Part shown: in pieces, positions 1-8,299 of the stretch
Layout: each line of letters begins with the position of its first letter
How positions within the stretch are numbered: position 1 is the first letter of the stretch
NCBI GenBank assembly: GCA_963522145.1
Contig: CAUQXI010000005.1
Span: forward strand, 99,990 to 163,989
Length of the DNA stretch: 64,000 nucleotides
Source of the DNA: Mesorhizobium_B sp963522145
Lineage (GTDB): Bacteria; Pseudomonadota; Alphaproteobacteria; Rhizobiales; Rhizobiaceae
Reading direction: 5' to 3'
Program-made: the position numbers and the translations under genes
Notes under the pieces: model-generated
Told to the model about the DNA's origin: nothing
Databases searched by the model: none
The model's input: the letters and a program-made list of their open reading frames with translations, nothing else

Positions 1-81
1 GGCATCGATCGATCTCCTCTCGCTGAAGCCTAACGGCTCCACGATAACGGCGAAAGCCTGCGGGTTATTCGCTCGGCGGAC

Positions 82-105
82 GCGAGAAGCTGAAGCTTCG
101 CTTTT
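82..105 (+). terminator. possible terminator of a gene upstream of the window
   Basis: A short GAAGC/GCTTC stem with a TGAA loop, extended by a GC pair across a two-base bulge, is followed by TTTT. It would end a plus-strand gene lying before the window. The stem is weak, so this is tentative. Confidence 0.3.
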
Positions 106-168
106 CGCTTCCCCGTTATCTTCTTGTTTCTGCCGCAGGTTCGGCCGTGGAAGACGCATCCCGCGCAA

Positions 169-196
169 TTGGATTGAGCGGCGGGTTTCCTATATA
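169..196 (+). promoter_or_regulatory. candidate gyrA promoter
   Basis: TTGGAT at 169-174 and TATATA at 191-196 are separated by 16 bases, resembling a housekeeping sigma promoter. Transcription would start near 203, about 20 bases before the gyrA start codon. Assigned by eye only. Confidence 0.4.
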
Positions 197-223
197 TGGA
201 AGGTCTGATTCCCTTGCGATCGC

Positions 224-2953
224 GTGACCCCCTTGAATGATGTGAAGACCCCGCTCGAGCCGACGGACATTGAGCCGATCAACATCATCGACGAGATGCA
301 GCGCTCCTACCTCGATTACGCCATGAGCGTGATCGTGAGCCGCGCGCTTCCCGATGTTCGCGACGGCCTCAAGCCAGTGCATCGCCGCATCCTTTATGCG
401 GCACATGAGAGTGGTTATCACTGGAACCGCAAATATGTGAAGTCGGCGCGCCCCGTGGCTGACGTGATGGGTAAGTACCATCCGCATGGCGACGCCTCAA
501 TCTATGACGCGCTCGTGCGCATGGCACAGGACTGGTCGCTTCGCGTGCCACTGATCGACGGGCAGGGCAACTATGGCTCGATCGACGGCGACCCGCCGGC
601 GGCAATGCGTTACACCGAGTCGCGTCTCGCCAAGGTAGCGCATGAGCTCCTGGAAGACATCGACAAGGATACGGTCGATTTCCAGGACACCTATGACGCC
701 TCAGGCTCCGAGCCGCGCGTGCTGCCCGCCCGCTTTCCGAACCTGCTTGTCAACGGCTCCGGCGGCATCGCGGTCGGAATGGCCACCAACATACCGCCGC
801 ACAATCTGACAGAGGTCGTCAACGGCTGCGTTGCGCTGATCGACAATCCGGCGATCGACCTGTCGGAGTTGATGGAGCTTGTGCCAGGCCCGGATTTCCC
901 CACCGGCGGGTTGATCCTTGGCCGCTCTGGGATCGCGAGCGCCTACACCACGGGCCGTGGCTCGATCATCATGCGCGGCCGCGCGAGCGTCGAGCCGATG
1001 CGCGGCGACCGGGAGGCGATCGTCATTACGGAGGTGCCGTTCCAGGTCAACAAGGCGACGATGATCGAGAAGATGGCCGATCTTGTGCGCGAGAAACGCA
1101 TCGAAGGCATCTCCGACATCCGGGACGAGAGCGACCGCCAGGGCTATCGCGTGGTGATCGAGCTTAAGAAGGACGCGAATTCGGACGTCATCCTCAACCA
1201 GCTGTATCGCTACACGCCGCTTCAGACCTCGTTCGGCGCGAATATGGTGGCGCTGAACGGCGGAAGGCCGGAAGTGCTGAACCTGCACGACATGCTGAGT
1301 GCATTCGTCGCCTTCCGCGAGGAAGTGGTCAGCCGCCGCACCAAATATCTCCTGCGCAAGGCCCGTGAGCGCGCTCACATCCTGGTGGGCCTGGCCATCG
1401 CGGTTGCGAATATCGACGAGGTGATCAAGGTTATCCGCGAGGCGCCGGATCCGCAGACTGCCCGTGAGCGGTTGATGACCCGGCGCTGGCCGGCTGCAGA
1501 TGTGGAATCTCTGATCCGGCTGATCGACGATCCGCGCCATCGCATCAACGAGGACCAGACCTACAACCTCTCCGAGGAGCAGGCGCGCGCCATCCTAGAA
1601 CTGCGGCTGCAGCGCTTAACGGCGCTTGGTCGCGACGAAATTGCCGATGAGCTGAACACCATCGGTGCCGAGATCAAGGACTATCTCGATATCTTGTCAT
1701 CGCGAGCGCGCATCCAGACCATCGTCAAGGACGAGCTGGTTGCACTGCGCGACGAGTTCGGCACGCCACGCCGCACCGAGCTCGCCGATGGCGGGTTCGA
1801 GGTCGAGGACGAGGATCTGATCCAGCGCGAGGACATGGTGGTGACCGTGACGCGCGAAGGCTACATCAAGCGCGTTCCGCTCTCGATCTATCGCGCGCAG
1901 AACCGCGGCGGAAAAGGCCGCTCGGGCATGTCCTCCAAGAACGAGGACTTCGTCACGCGGCTGTTCGTGGCGAGCACCCATGCGCCGATCCTGTTCTTTT
2001 CCTCGGATGGAAAGGTCTACAAGGAAAAGGTCTGGCGGCTGCCGCTCGGCACCCCGCAGTCGCGCGGCAAGTTCCTGCGCAATCTGCTGCCGCTCGACGC
2101 GAACGAGCGCATCACGACCATCATGCCGCTGCCGGAAAACGAGGAAAGCTGGAGCGAACTCGACGTTCTCTTCGCCACCACGCGCGGCACCGTTCGCCGC
2201 AACAAGCTGTCGGACTTCGTCCAGGTCAATCGCAACGGCAAGATCGCGATGAAGCTCGAAGAGGAAGGAGACGAGATCCTCGGTGTGGAGACCTGCACGG
2301 AAAGCGACGATGTGTTGCTGACCGCCGCTTCCGGTCAGTGCATCCGCTTTGCGGTCGATGATGTCCGCGTCTTCGCCGGGCGCAATTCGATCGGCGTGCG
2401 GGGCATCGCGCTCGCCGAGAACGACCGTGCGATCTCGATGACGATCCTGTCCCATGTCGAGGCAAGTCCGGCCGAGCGCGCCGCCTATCTGCGCCAGGCC
2501 GCGGCCGAACGCCGCCAGAGTGGAACCGAGGACGACGAGGAGATCGTGCTGGTGAGTGAGGACACCGGAACGGAGGAAGCGGTACTTTCCGCCGGGCGCT
2601 ACGATGAACTGAAAGCTCGCGAGGAGTTCGTTCTCACCGTCACGGAACGCGGCTTCGGCAAGCGCTCGTCATCCTACGATTTCCGCCTGACCGGCCGCGG
2701 CGGCAAGGGCATCCGGGCCACTGACATCTCCAAAGCCGACGATATCGGCCGGCTGGTCGCGGCATTCCCGGTCAGGCCGGACGACCAGATCATGCTGGTC
2801 TCCACCGGCAATCAGGTTATCCGCGTGCCTGTCACAGGCATTCGCATCGCGAGCCGCGCTACAAAGGGCGTCACCATCTTCAACACAGCGCAGGGCGAGA
2901 GCGTGGTGTCGGTTGAGCGGATTTCCGAGCCGGAGGAGCAGCCGGTCGAATAA
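224..2953 (+). CDS. gyrA: DNA gyrase subunit A
   Basis: Subunit A of gyrase (A2B2) cuts and rejoins DNA to introduce negative supercoils. The 909-residue product is of family length. The breakage-rejoining domain fills roughly residues 20-500, with the active-site tyrosine at Y130 in the AAMRYTE motif. The quinolone-determining region reads HPHGDASIYD, which places Ala91 where E. coli has Ser83 and keeps Asp95 where E. coli has Asp87. The C-terminal DNA-wrapping beta-pinwheel carries a GyrA box QNRGGKG at 559-565, with Asn instead of the usual Arg/Lys at its second position. The start is GTG. A hairpin terminator follows the stop, so the gene is probably the end of its transcription unit. Confidence 0.98.
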   Translation: MTPLNDVKTPLEPTDIEPINIIDEMQRSYLDYAMSVIVSRALPDVRDGLKPVHRRILYAAHESGYHWNRKYVKSARPVADVMGKYHPHGDASIYDALVRMAQDWSLRVPLIDGQGNYGSIDGDPPAAMRYTESRLAKVAHELLEDIDKDTVDFQDTYDASGSEPRVLPARFPNLLVNGSGGIAVGMATNIPPHNLTEVVNGCVALIDNPAIDLSELMELVPGPDFPTGGLILGRSGIASAYTTGRGSIIMRGRASVEPMRGDREAIVITEVPFQVNKATMIEKMADLVREKRIEGISDIRDESDRQGYRVVIELKKDANSDVILNQLYRYTPLQTSFGANMVALNGGRPEVLNLHDMLSAFVAFREEVVSRRTKYLLRKARERAHILVGLAIAVANIDEVIKVIREAPDPQTARERLMTRRWPAADVESLIRLIDDPRHRINEDQTYNLSEEQARAILELRLQRLTALGRDEIADELNTIGAEIKDYLDILSSRARIQTIVKDELVALRDEFGTPRRTELADGGFEVEDEDLIQREDMVVTVTREGYIKRVPLSIYRAQNRGGKGRSGMSSKNEDFVTRLFVASTHAPILFFSSDGKVYKEKVWRLPLGTPQSRGKFLRNLLPLDANERITTIMPLPENEESWSELDVLFATTRGTVRRNKLSDFVQVNRNGKIAMKLEEEGDEILGVETCTESDDVLLTAASGQCIRFAVDDVRVFAGRNSIGVRGIALAENDRAISMTILSHVEASPAERAAYLRQAAAERRQSGTEDDEEIVLVSEDTGTEEAVLSAGRYDELKAREEFVLTVTERGFGKRSSSYDFRLTGRGGKGIRATDISKADDIGRLVAAFPVRPDDQIMLVSTGNQVIRVPVTGIRIASRATKGVTIFNTAQGESVVSVERISEPEEQPVE

Positions 2954-2968
2954 AGCAGCCCGAAACGA

Positions 2969-2998
2969 AGAAAGCCGCATCTTTCGATGCGGCTTTCT
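2969..2998 (+). terminator. rho-independent terminator after gyrA
   Basis: A perfect 13-bp stem (arms 2969-2981 and 2986-2998) with a TTTC loop begins 15 bases after the gyrA stop. The T run lies partly inside the 3' arm. The stem is symmetric enough to also help end the leftward small gene at 3029-3166. Confidence 0.75.
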
Positions 2999-3028
2999 CG
3001 TGAAGGTCAAAGTTTGAAGGAGATCGGC

Positions 3029-3166
3029 TCAGCGGCGGCGGGCGAAGCTCAGAGCGCGATTGACGCGGCTTTCCAGCTTAACACGCTCAGCCTCCTGATG
3101 GAGACTGAACGCTGTTGCGATCAACATGGCGATCATCATGGCGGTGGCAAGCAGATAAATCAGCAT
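3029..3166 (-). CDS. small single-pass membrane protein (45 aa)
   Basis: No known family is recognised. The 45-residue product begins with one hydrophobic helix (about residues 2-20) and ends in a charged, arginine-rich tail (last four residues ARRR), as in small inner-membrane proteins with a cytoplasmic C-terminus. An in-frame extension upstream exists, but the ATG at 3166 is preceded by a strong AAGGAG site eight bases away, so I chose the short form. It lies between gyrA and coaD on the opposite strand and ends against the gyrA terminator. Function cannot be predicted. Confidence 0.6.
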   Translation of the reverse strand: MLIYLLATAMMIAMLIATAFSLHQEAERVKLESRVNRALSFARRR

Positions 3167-3345
3167 GTCGTCGTTCTCCTTCCCCCAAGCAACGATGCAG
3201 CCTGCGATTGGTTGCATGGGTGACATCACTGACTTTGATCACGTTGTTGTTGATCTTCGGTGAAGAGCGCGCTCATCCCTCGTTCACCATATGACTGCGC
3301 GTCGGCGTTTGCCTTTGCGAGACGCCGCCGATAGAAGGCGCCGGA

Positions 3346-3858
3346 ATGACGCCGCGCATCGCCCTCTACTCGGGTTCCTTCGATCCGTTCACCAACGGTC
3401 ATCTCGACGTGCTTGCCGGCGCGCTGACGCTTGCCGACCGCGTGGTGGTGGCGATCGGCATCCACCCCGGCAAGGCGCCTCTTTTCTCGTTTGATGAGCG
3501 GAAGCAGCTGATCGAGGCATGCGTCGGCGGTGTGGACGCTGCCGGACGCGTCGAGGTGATCTCCTTCGAAGGTCTCGCTGTCGACGCGGCCTGCAAGCAT
3601 GGCGCCTCGCTTATCGTGCGCGGTTTGCGGGACGGCGGCGATCTCGACTATGAAATGCAGATGGCGGGCATGAACGGCGCGATGGCGCCGGAGGTTCGGA
3701 CGGTGTTCCTTCCCGCCAGCCCGCCGGTCCGCGCTATCACGGCGACATTGGTGCGGCAGATCGCGATGATGGGCGGCAATGTGCGCCCGTTTGTTCCGGC
3801 CCTTGTCGCCGACGCAGTTGAGGCCAAATGCGCTCGCAGCAAAAAGGAAAACGCGTGA
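3346..3858 (+). CDS. coaD: phosphopantetheine adenylyltransferase
   Basis: Catalyses the fourth step of coenzyme A synthesis, transferring AMP from ATP to 4'-phosphopantetheine to make dephospho-CoA. The 170-residue product has the nucleotidyltransferase signature GSFDPFTNGH near the N-terminus, whose T/HxGH element binds ATP. It also has the LIVRGLRDGGD segment and a C-terminal ITATLVRQ element matching the family's ISSTxVR motif. Length and fold elements fit CoaD. Its stop overlaps the start of the next gene in TGATG, so the two are probably translated together. Confidence 0.96.
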   Translation: MTPRIALYSGSFDPFTNGHLDVLAGALTLADRVVVAIGIHPGKAPLFSFDERKQLIEACVGGVDAAGRVEVISFEGLAVDAACKHGASLIVRGLRDGGDLDYEMQMAGMNGAMAPEVRTVFLPASPPVRAITATLVRQIAMMGGNVRPFVPALVADAVEAKCARSKKENA

Positions 3859-4448
3859 TGCTTTTCAGGAATCTCGTAGTCGCGCTTGCGCTCACTCTCA
3901 CTTCAGCGATCGGACTGGGCGCCCAGGCGCGTGCGGCGGAGCCGGAAAATACGATGGTGATCACGCTGACGAAGGGCGACGTCGTGATCCGCCTGCGCCC
4001 TGATCTCGCACCCAAGCATGTCGAGCAGATCAAGGCGCTCGTGCGGGCCGGCGAGTATGACAATGTCGCCTTTCACCGGGTGATCGGCGGTTTCATGGCG
4101 CAGACCGGCGACGTGCAGTTCGGCGACACGGAATCCGGCTTCAGCGCCGCCGATGTCGGCACCGGCGGCTCGTCGAGGCCGGACATCCCCGCGGAGTTCA
4201 GCAAGGAGCCCTTCGTGCGCGGCACGGTCGGCATGGCGCGTTCGCAGAATCCCGATTCAGCGAACTCCCAGTTCTTCATCATGTTTGCTCCTGCGCCGGC
4301 ACTCGACGGTCAGTATACGGTGGTCGGGAACGTGGAGAGCGGGATGGAGCTTGTTGACGCCATCAAGAAAGGCGACGACAGCCAAAATGGCGCCGTCGCC
4401 GAGCCCGATCGCATGCTTAAGGTCCGCATCGCGGCGGACGGCAAGTAA
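3858..4448 (+). CDS. exported cyclophilin-type peptidyl-prolyl isomerase
   Basis: Peptidyl-prolyl cis-trans isomerase of the cyclophilin family, predicted periplasmic. The 196-residue form starts at the ATG overlapping the coaD stop and has an AGGAAA site upstream. It opens with a signal peptide of about 26 residues ending ARA before AEPEN. The cyclophilin core shows FHRVIGGFMAQTGD (active-site Arg and Gln region) and NSQFFIMF. A start 30 bases earlier would put extra charged residues before the signal peptide and is less likely. A second, leaderless cyclophilin follows, so this is an export/cytosol pair. The pair probably arose by duplication. Confidence 0.93.
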   Translation: MLFRNLVVALALTLTSAIGLGAQARAAEPENTMVITLTKGDVVIRLRPDLAPKHVEQIKALVRAGEYDNVAFHRVIGGFMAQTGDVQFGDTESGFSAADVGTGGSSRPDIPAEFSKEPFVRGTVGMARSQNPDSANSQFFIMFAPAPALDGQYTVVGNVESGMELVDAIKKGDDSQNGAVAEPDRMLKVRIAADGK

Positions 4449-4481
4449 GCAACGAAACTCGCACGAAAGAAGGTTAGCCGC

Positions 4482-4997
4482 ATGGCCGAGATCAAAGACC
4501 CCGAGAACACGCTGGTAATGGAAACCACCAAGGGCAAGGTGGTGATCGAGATGCTTCCGGACCTGGCGCCCGGCCATGTCGGCCGCATCAAGGAACTTGC
4601 GCGGGAAGGCGCCTATGACGGTGTCGTGTTTCACCGCGTCATCGAGGGCTTCATGGCGCAGACCGGCGATGTGAAGTTCGGCAAGAGCGGGTCGGGCAGC
4701 TTCAGTCCTGGCCGCGCCGGGCAGGGCGGTTCAGACCGGCCGGACCTGAAGGCCGAGTTCTCCAACATGAACCACAGCCGCGGCACCTGCTCGATGGCCC
4801 GCGCCCAGAATCCGAATTCCGCCAACTCGCAGTTCTTCATCTGCTTCGATGACGCGGCCTTCCTCAACCGCCAGTACACGGTGTGGGGGCAGGTCATCGA
4901 AGGAATGGAAAACGTGGATCAGATCAAGCGCGGTGAGCCCGTGCGCGATCCCGACAAGATCGTGTCTTTGAAGGTCGCAGCCGACATCGCGGCCTGA
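4482..4997 (+). CDS. ppiB: cytosolic cyclophilin-type peptidyl-prolyl isomerase
   Basis: A 171-residue cyclophilin without a signal peptide, so it should act in the cytoplasm. It has the core motifs FHRVIEGFMAQTGD and NSQFFICF and clearly resembles the preceding exported copy. An AAGG site lies upstream of the ATG. The gene is 33 bases after its exported paralogue and 6 bases before the DUF606 gene, consistent with one operon running from coaD through tgt. Confidence 0.94.
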   Translation: MAEIKDPENTLVMETTKGKVVIEMLPDLAPGHVGRIKELAREGAYDGVVFHRVIEGFMAQTGDVKFGKSGSGSFSPGRAGQGGSDRPDLKAEFSNMNHSRGTCSMARAQNPNSANSQFFICFDDAAFLNRQYTVWGQVIEGMENVDQIKRGEPVRDPDKIVSLKVAADIAA

Positions 4998-5003
4998 CAC
5001 GCA

Positions 5004-5459
5004 GTGCCGCTCTCGAACCTGATCTGGAGCCTGCTGGGAATCCTGGCGGGCGCCGCAGTGGCCGTCCAGACTCCAGTCAATGCCGCTCTGGGACGAGGTC
5101 TCGGCGTGCCGACTGTTGCGGCAGGCTTCTCCTTTGTTTCGGGCGCGGTGCTTCTTGGCATTGTTTCGCTCGGCCTCATCTGGCTTCAAGGCGCGAGCGT
5201 TGATCTGAAGGCGCCTGCTCCTTGGCTCTTCGTGACGGGCGGCGCGCTTGGTGCGATCTTTGTCACGGCTGCCATCGTGCTGACGCCAAAACTGGGCGCC
5301 GCCGCTTTGACGGCTCTGGCGCTTGCCGGCCAGCTTTCGGTGAGCATGCTGCTCGACAGGATCGGCTTCTTGGGCATGGCCGTGCGCGAGATATCGGTCG
5401 GCCGCGTGACAGGCGCGGTATTGCTTCTCGCCGGCGCGCTGATGATCCGCATCTTCTGA
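5004..5459 (+). CDS. DMT-family (DUF606/YdcZ-like) membrane transporter
   Basis: A 151-residue very hydrophobic protein with about five membrane segments. The N-terminal WSLLGILAGAAVAVQTPVNA stretch is typical of the DUF606 half-size relatives of drug/metabolite transporters. No substrate can be assigned. The GTG start is 6 bases after the preceding stop, and the stop overlaps the queA start as TGATG. The gene is therefore translationally embedded between two housekeeping genes, although a link to queuosine synthesis is not implied. Confidence 0.8.
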   Translation: MPLSNLIWSLLGILAGAAVAVQTPVNAALGRGLGVPTVAAGFSFVSGAVLLGIVSLGLIWLQGASVDLKAPAPWLFVTGGALGAIFVTAAIVLTPKLGAAALTALALAGQLSVSMLLDRIGFLGMAVREISVGRVTGAVLLLAGALMIRIF

Positions 5460-6523
5460 TGCGGGTCGACGCGTTCGACTTCCACCTGCCTCCGGAGCGG
5501 ATCGCCTTGCGGCCGGCAGACCCGCGCGAGAGTGCAAGGCTGCTCGTGGTCGGTAACGGGGCCTCGTTCGACGACCGGACGGTCCGCGACCTGCCGCAAC
5601 TCCTCGATCCCGGCGACATCCTTGTCTTCAACGACACGAAGGTGATCCCGGCTCAACTGCACGGAAGACGAATACGAAACGGAGCAAGCGCCGGCGTCGA
5701 CGCCACCTTGCACATGCGCATCTCGCCGAGTGAGTGGAAGGCATTTTTGCGGCCGGCGAAGCGGGTGGAGGCAGGCGAAAGCATCCGCTTCGGGGAAGAG
5801 GGCGACGTGCTTCTGGAAGCAATCGTCTCCGTGAAGGGCGGGGGCGGCGAAGTGACGCTCGCCTTCGATCGATCCGGGACGGAGCTCGATCACGCGATCG
5901 CCGCGGTCGGGCACATCCCGCTTCCGCCTTACATCGCCAGCAGACGCCTGGATGACGCGCAGGATCGCGCGGACTACCAGACCGTTTATGCCCGAGAGGA
6001 AGGCGCAGTTGCCGCGCCGACCGCCGGGCTGCACTTCACACCAGCTCTGATCGCGGCCCTCGCCGAGCGCGGCATCCAACACGTGTTCGTCACCTTGCAT
6101 GCCGGCGCGGGCACGTTCCTGCCGGTCAAGGTCGACGACACGGCTGAACACCGGATGCATGCGGAGCGCGGCTATATCTCGGCGGACACGGCAGACCGCA
6201 TCAACGCGGCCCGCGCATCGGGCGGCAAAGTCGTCGCTGTCGGCACCACGTCCTTACGTCTGCTTGAAAGCGCAGCGCAGGCGGATGGTACGATCCGGCC
6301 CTGGGAAGGGGCGACCGACATCTTCATCACGCCGGGTTATCGCTTCCGCACGGCTGATGCGTTGATGACGAACTTCCACCTTCCGCGCTCGACGCTGTTC
6401 ATGCTCGTTTCGGCCTTTTGCGGGCTGGAAACGATGCGGGCTGCCTACCGGCACGCGATTGAAGGCAATTATCGGTTCTACTCCTATGGCGACACGTCGC
6501 TGCTCTGGCGGCGCGATGAGTGA
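5459..6523 (+). CDS. queA: S-adenosylmethionine:tRNA ribosyltransferase-isomerase
   Basis: Moves and isomerises the ribosyl part of S-adenosylmethionine onto preQ1 in tRNA, giving epoxyqueuosine. The 354-residue product begins with the family-typical MRVDAFDFHLPPERIALRPA. It contains LVFNDTKVIPAQL and the C-terminal GATDIFITPGYRF...TNFHLPRSTL block. A longer in-frame extension upstream is an artefact of the overlapping DUF606 gene. The ATG overlapping that stop gives the expected length. It overlaps tgt by eight bases, so both queuosine enzymes are probably co-translated. Confidence 0.97.
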   Translation: MRVDAFDFHLPPERIALRPADPRESARLLVVGNGASFDDRTVRDLPQLLDPGDILVFNDTKVIPAQLHGRRIRNGASAGVDATLHMRISPSEWKAFLRPAKRVEAGESIRFGEEGDVLLEAIVSVKGGGGEVTLAFDRSGTELDHAIAAVGHIPLPPYIASRRLDDAQDRADYQTVYAREEGAVAAPTAGLHFTPALIAALAERGIQHVFVTLHAGAGTFLPVKVDDTAEHRMHAERGYISADTADRINAARASGGKVVAVGTTSLRLLESAAQADGTIRPWEGATDIFITPGYRFRTADALMTNFHLPRSTLFMLVSAFCGLETMRAAYRHAIEGNYRFYSYGDTSLLWRRDE

Positions 6524-7649
6524 CGCCGACTTCAACTTCACGCTTCTGGCGACCGACGGCGCAGCACGGCGCGGCGAGATCAGGATGCCGCGCGGAGTGA
6601 TTCGCACCCCGGCCTTCATGCCGGTCGGCACCGGCGGTACGGTGAAGGCTATGTATATGGATCAGGTGAGGGCGCTCGGCGCCGATATCATCCTGGGCAA
6701 CACGTACCACCTGATGCTGCGGCCCGGCGCGGAGCGCGTGGCGCGGCTGGGCGGGCTGCACGCCTTAGCCAGATGGCCGCACCCGATCCTGACCGATTCC
6801 GGCGGCTTCCAGGTGATGTCCCTGTCGGGCCTGCGCAAGCTGAACGAGCAGGGCGTCACCTTCCGCTCCCATCTCGACGGCCAGCGCTTCGAGATGTCGC
6901 CCGAGCGTTCGATCGAGATCCAGGGCCTGCTCGGCTCCGACATTCAGATGCAGCTCGATGAGTGCATCGCCCTGCCGGCCAGCATGTCCGAGATCGAGCG
7001 CGCGATGGAGTTGTCACTCCGCTGGGCCGAGCGCTGCAGGACGGCGTTCGGCGTGCAGACCGGCCGCGCCATGTTCGGCATCGTGCAGGGCGGCGATGTG
7101 CCCGCTCTTCGCGTTCGTTCAGCACAGGCGCTCGCGGCACTCGACCTCAAGGGCTATGCAGTCGGGGGACTGGCGGTCGGCGAGCCGCAGGCTGTTATGC
7201 TGGACATACTGTCCGCCACATGCCCGGAACTCCCATCGACCAAGCCGCGCTACCTCATGGGCGTCGGCACACCGGACGACATCCTCCAAAGTGTGGCGCG
7301 CGGGATCGACATGTTCGACTGCGTAATGCCGACCCGGGCCGGGCGTCACGGCCTCGCCTTTACCCGGCGCGGACGGGTTAATCTTCGCAACGCACGCCAC
7401 GCGGATGACCCCCGACCGCTCGATGAGGAAAGCAAGTGTCCGGCAGCACGCGATTACTCCCGCGCCTATCTGCACCACCTCGTGCGATCGAACGAGGCGC
7501 TCGGCGCGATGCTGCTCACCTGGAACAACCTTGCCTATTACCAATCGCTGATGGGATCGATCCGCGAGGCGATCGCAGGTCAGCGGTTGAGCGAAGCGTC
7601 GGCGCTCATTACAGAAAACTGGAAGCGCGGTGACATTCCGGCGCTATGA
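6516..7649 (+). CDS. tgt: queuine tRNA-ribosyltransferase (zinc site degenerate)
   Basis: Exchanges guanine-34 for preQ1 in GUN-anticodon tRNAs. The 377-residue product has the substrate-binding DSGGFQVMSL and GGLAVGEP motifs and the nucleophile Asp in FDCVMPTR. The family's structural zinc site normally has Cys-x-Cys-x2-Cys plus a His about 29 residues later. Here these positions are Ser306, Cys308, Ala311 and Asn337, so three of four ligands are gone while the surrounding fold (YSRAYLHHL, LAYYQ) is kept. The start was chosen at the ATG overlapping the queA end. The enzyme is probably active, because the catalytic residues are intact, but likely without zinc. Confidence 0.96.
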   Translation: MSDADFNFTLLATDGAARRGEIRMPRGVIRTPAFMPVGTGGTVKAMYMDQVRALGADIILGNTYHLMLRPGAERVARLGGLHALARWPHPILTDSGGFQVMSLSGLRKLNEQGVTFRSHLDGQRFEMSPERSIEIQGLLGSDIQMQLDECIALPASMSEIERAMELSLRWAERCRTAFGVQTGRAMFGIVQGGDVPALRVRSAQALAALDLKGYAVGGLAVGEPQAVMLDILSATCPELPSTKPRYLMGVGTPDDILQSVARGIDMFDCVMPTRAGRHGLAFTRRGRVNLRNARHADDPRPLDEESKCPAARDYSRAYLHHLVRSNEALGAMLLTWNNLAYYQSLMGSIREAIAGQRLSEASALITENWKRGDIPAL

Positions 7650-7655
7650 CGCGCC

Positions 7656-8081
7656 TCACGCGCCGATCGTCTGCGCCGCGCGCAGGCTTACTGCAATGAT
7701 GCGGAACACGCCATCCGGCTGAAGTTCAAGCTGGTAGAGCGCCTCATATTCCTTGCCGTCCGGGCCGGTGATCATCACCTTTTGCGCGATCTTGCCGCCT
7801 GAAAGCTCCTGCGCTTCGCCGAAGGAAAAGCTGCGGGGCTTATGGATCGGCGGATAGGCGCCCGCGACCATATTCATGAAGACATCCGCCGTGGGGAAGA
7901 TGCCCTTGATGCCCGGCGCGGCGAAACTGTAGGCGGCGGCCCCGTCGCCGGCCTGGAATGCCCGAAGCTGGCCCTCGATGCTAGACTGCGCGGCCGTGAC
8001 CTCGGCCTCGCCGGCAACGGCCAGCGGAGAAACTGCCGACGCCGCCACCAAGACTGCAATTGCGACACCGATGGTCCGCAT
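7656..8081 (-). CDS. exported DUF4864 family protein
   Basis: A 141-residue protein with an N-terminal signal peptide (MRTIGVAIAVLVAASAVSPL, cleavage near AVAGEA). The small domain after it resembles the DUF4864 family through the AFQAGDGAAAYSFAAPGIK and MVAGAYPPI elements. The fold is likely NTF2-like, inferred from the family. The start at 8081 follows an AGGAG site; a longer in-frame version would bury the signal peptide. It converges on tgt with only six bases between the stops. Role unknown, location periplasmic. Confidence 0.75.
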   Translation of the reverse strand: MRTIGVAIAVLVAASAVSPLAVAGEAEVTAAQSSIEGQLRAFQAGDGAAAYSFAAPGIKGIFPTADVFMNMVAGAYPPIHKPRSFSFGEAQELSGGKIAQKVMITGPDGKEYEALYQLELQPDGVFRIIAVSLRAAQTIGA

Positions 8082-8299
8082 GATCGTTCTCCTCTGAACA
8101 AGTGCGATCCGCTTCTCCCGGCGGTTGTTCTCCTTACGTGCATCGCCGGCGCGGAGTTTCAATCACGCTCTAAGGTCTTGCTCAGCCGGCATTCGCAAGG
8201 GGAAGGTTCGAATGCGGTGCAATCCCGTCATAAGTGCCGTTTGGCGCTTGCTTTTCACCGTGAGCCGCCTTGATATGAAGATCTGACAGGAGGCAGGGA

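Noticed and set aside
701..1540. Long antisense frames inside gyrA (also 1697-2455)
   Set aside because: Shadow frames of a high-GC conserved gene, with no family features. The same applies to long antisense frames within recG, the fusion genes and the ABC genes.
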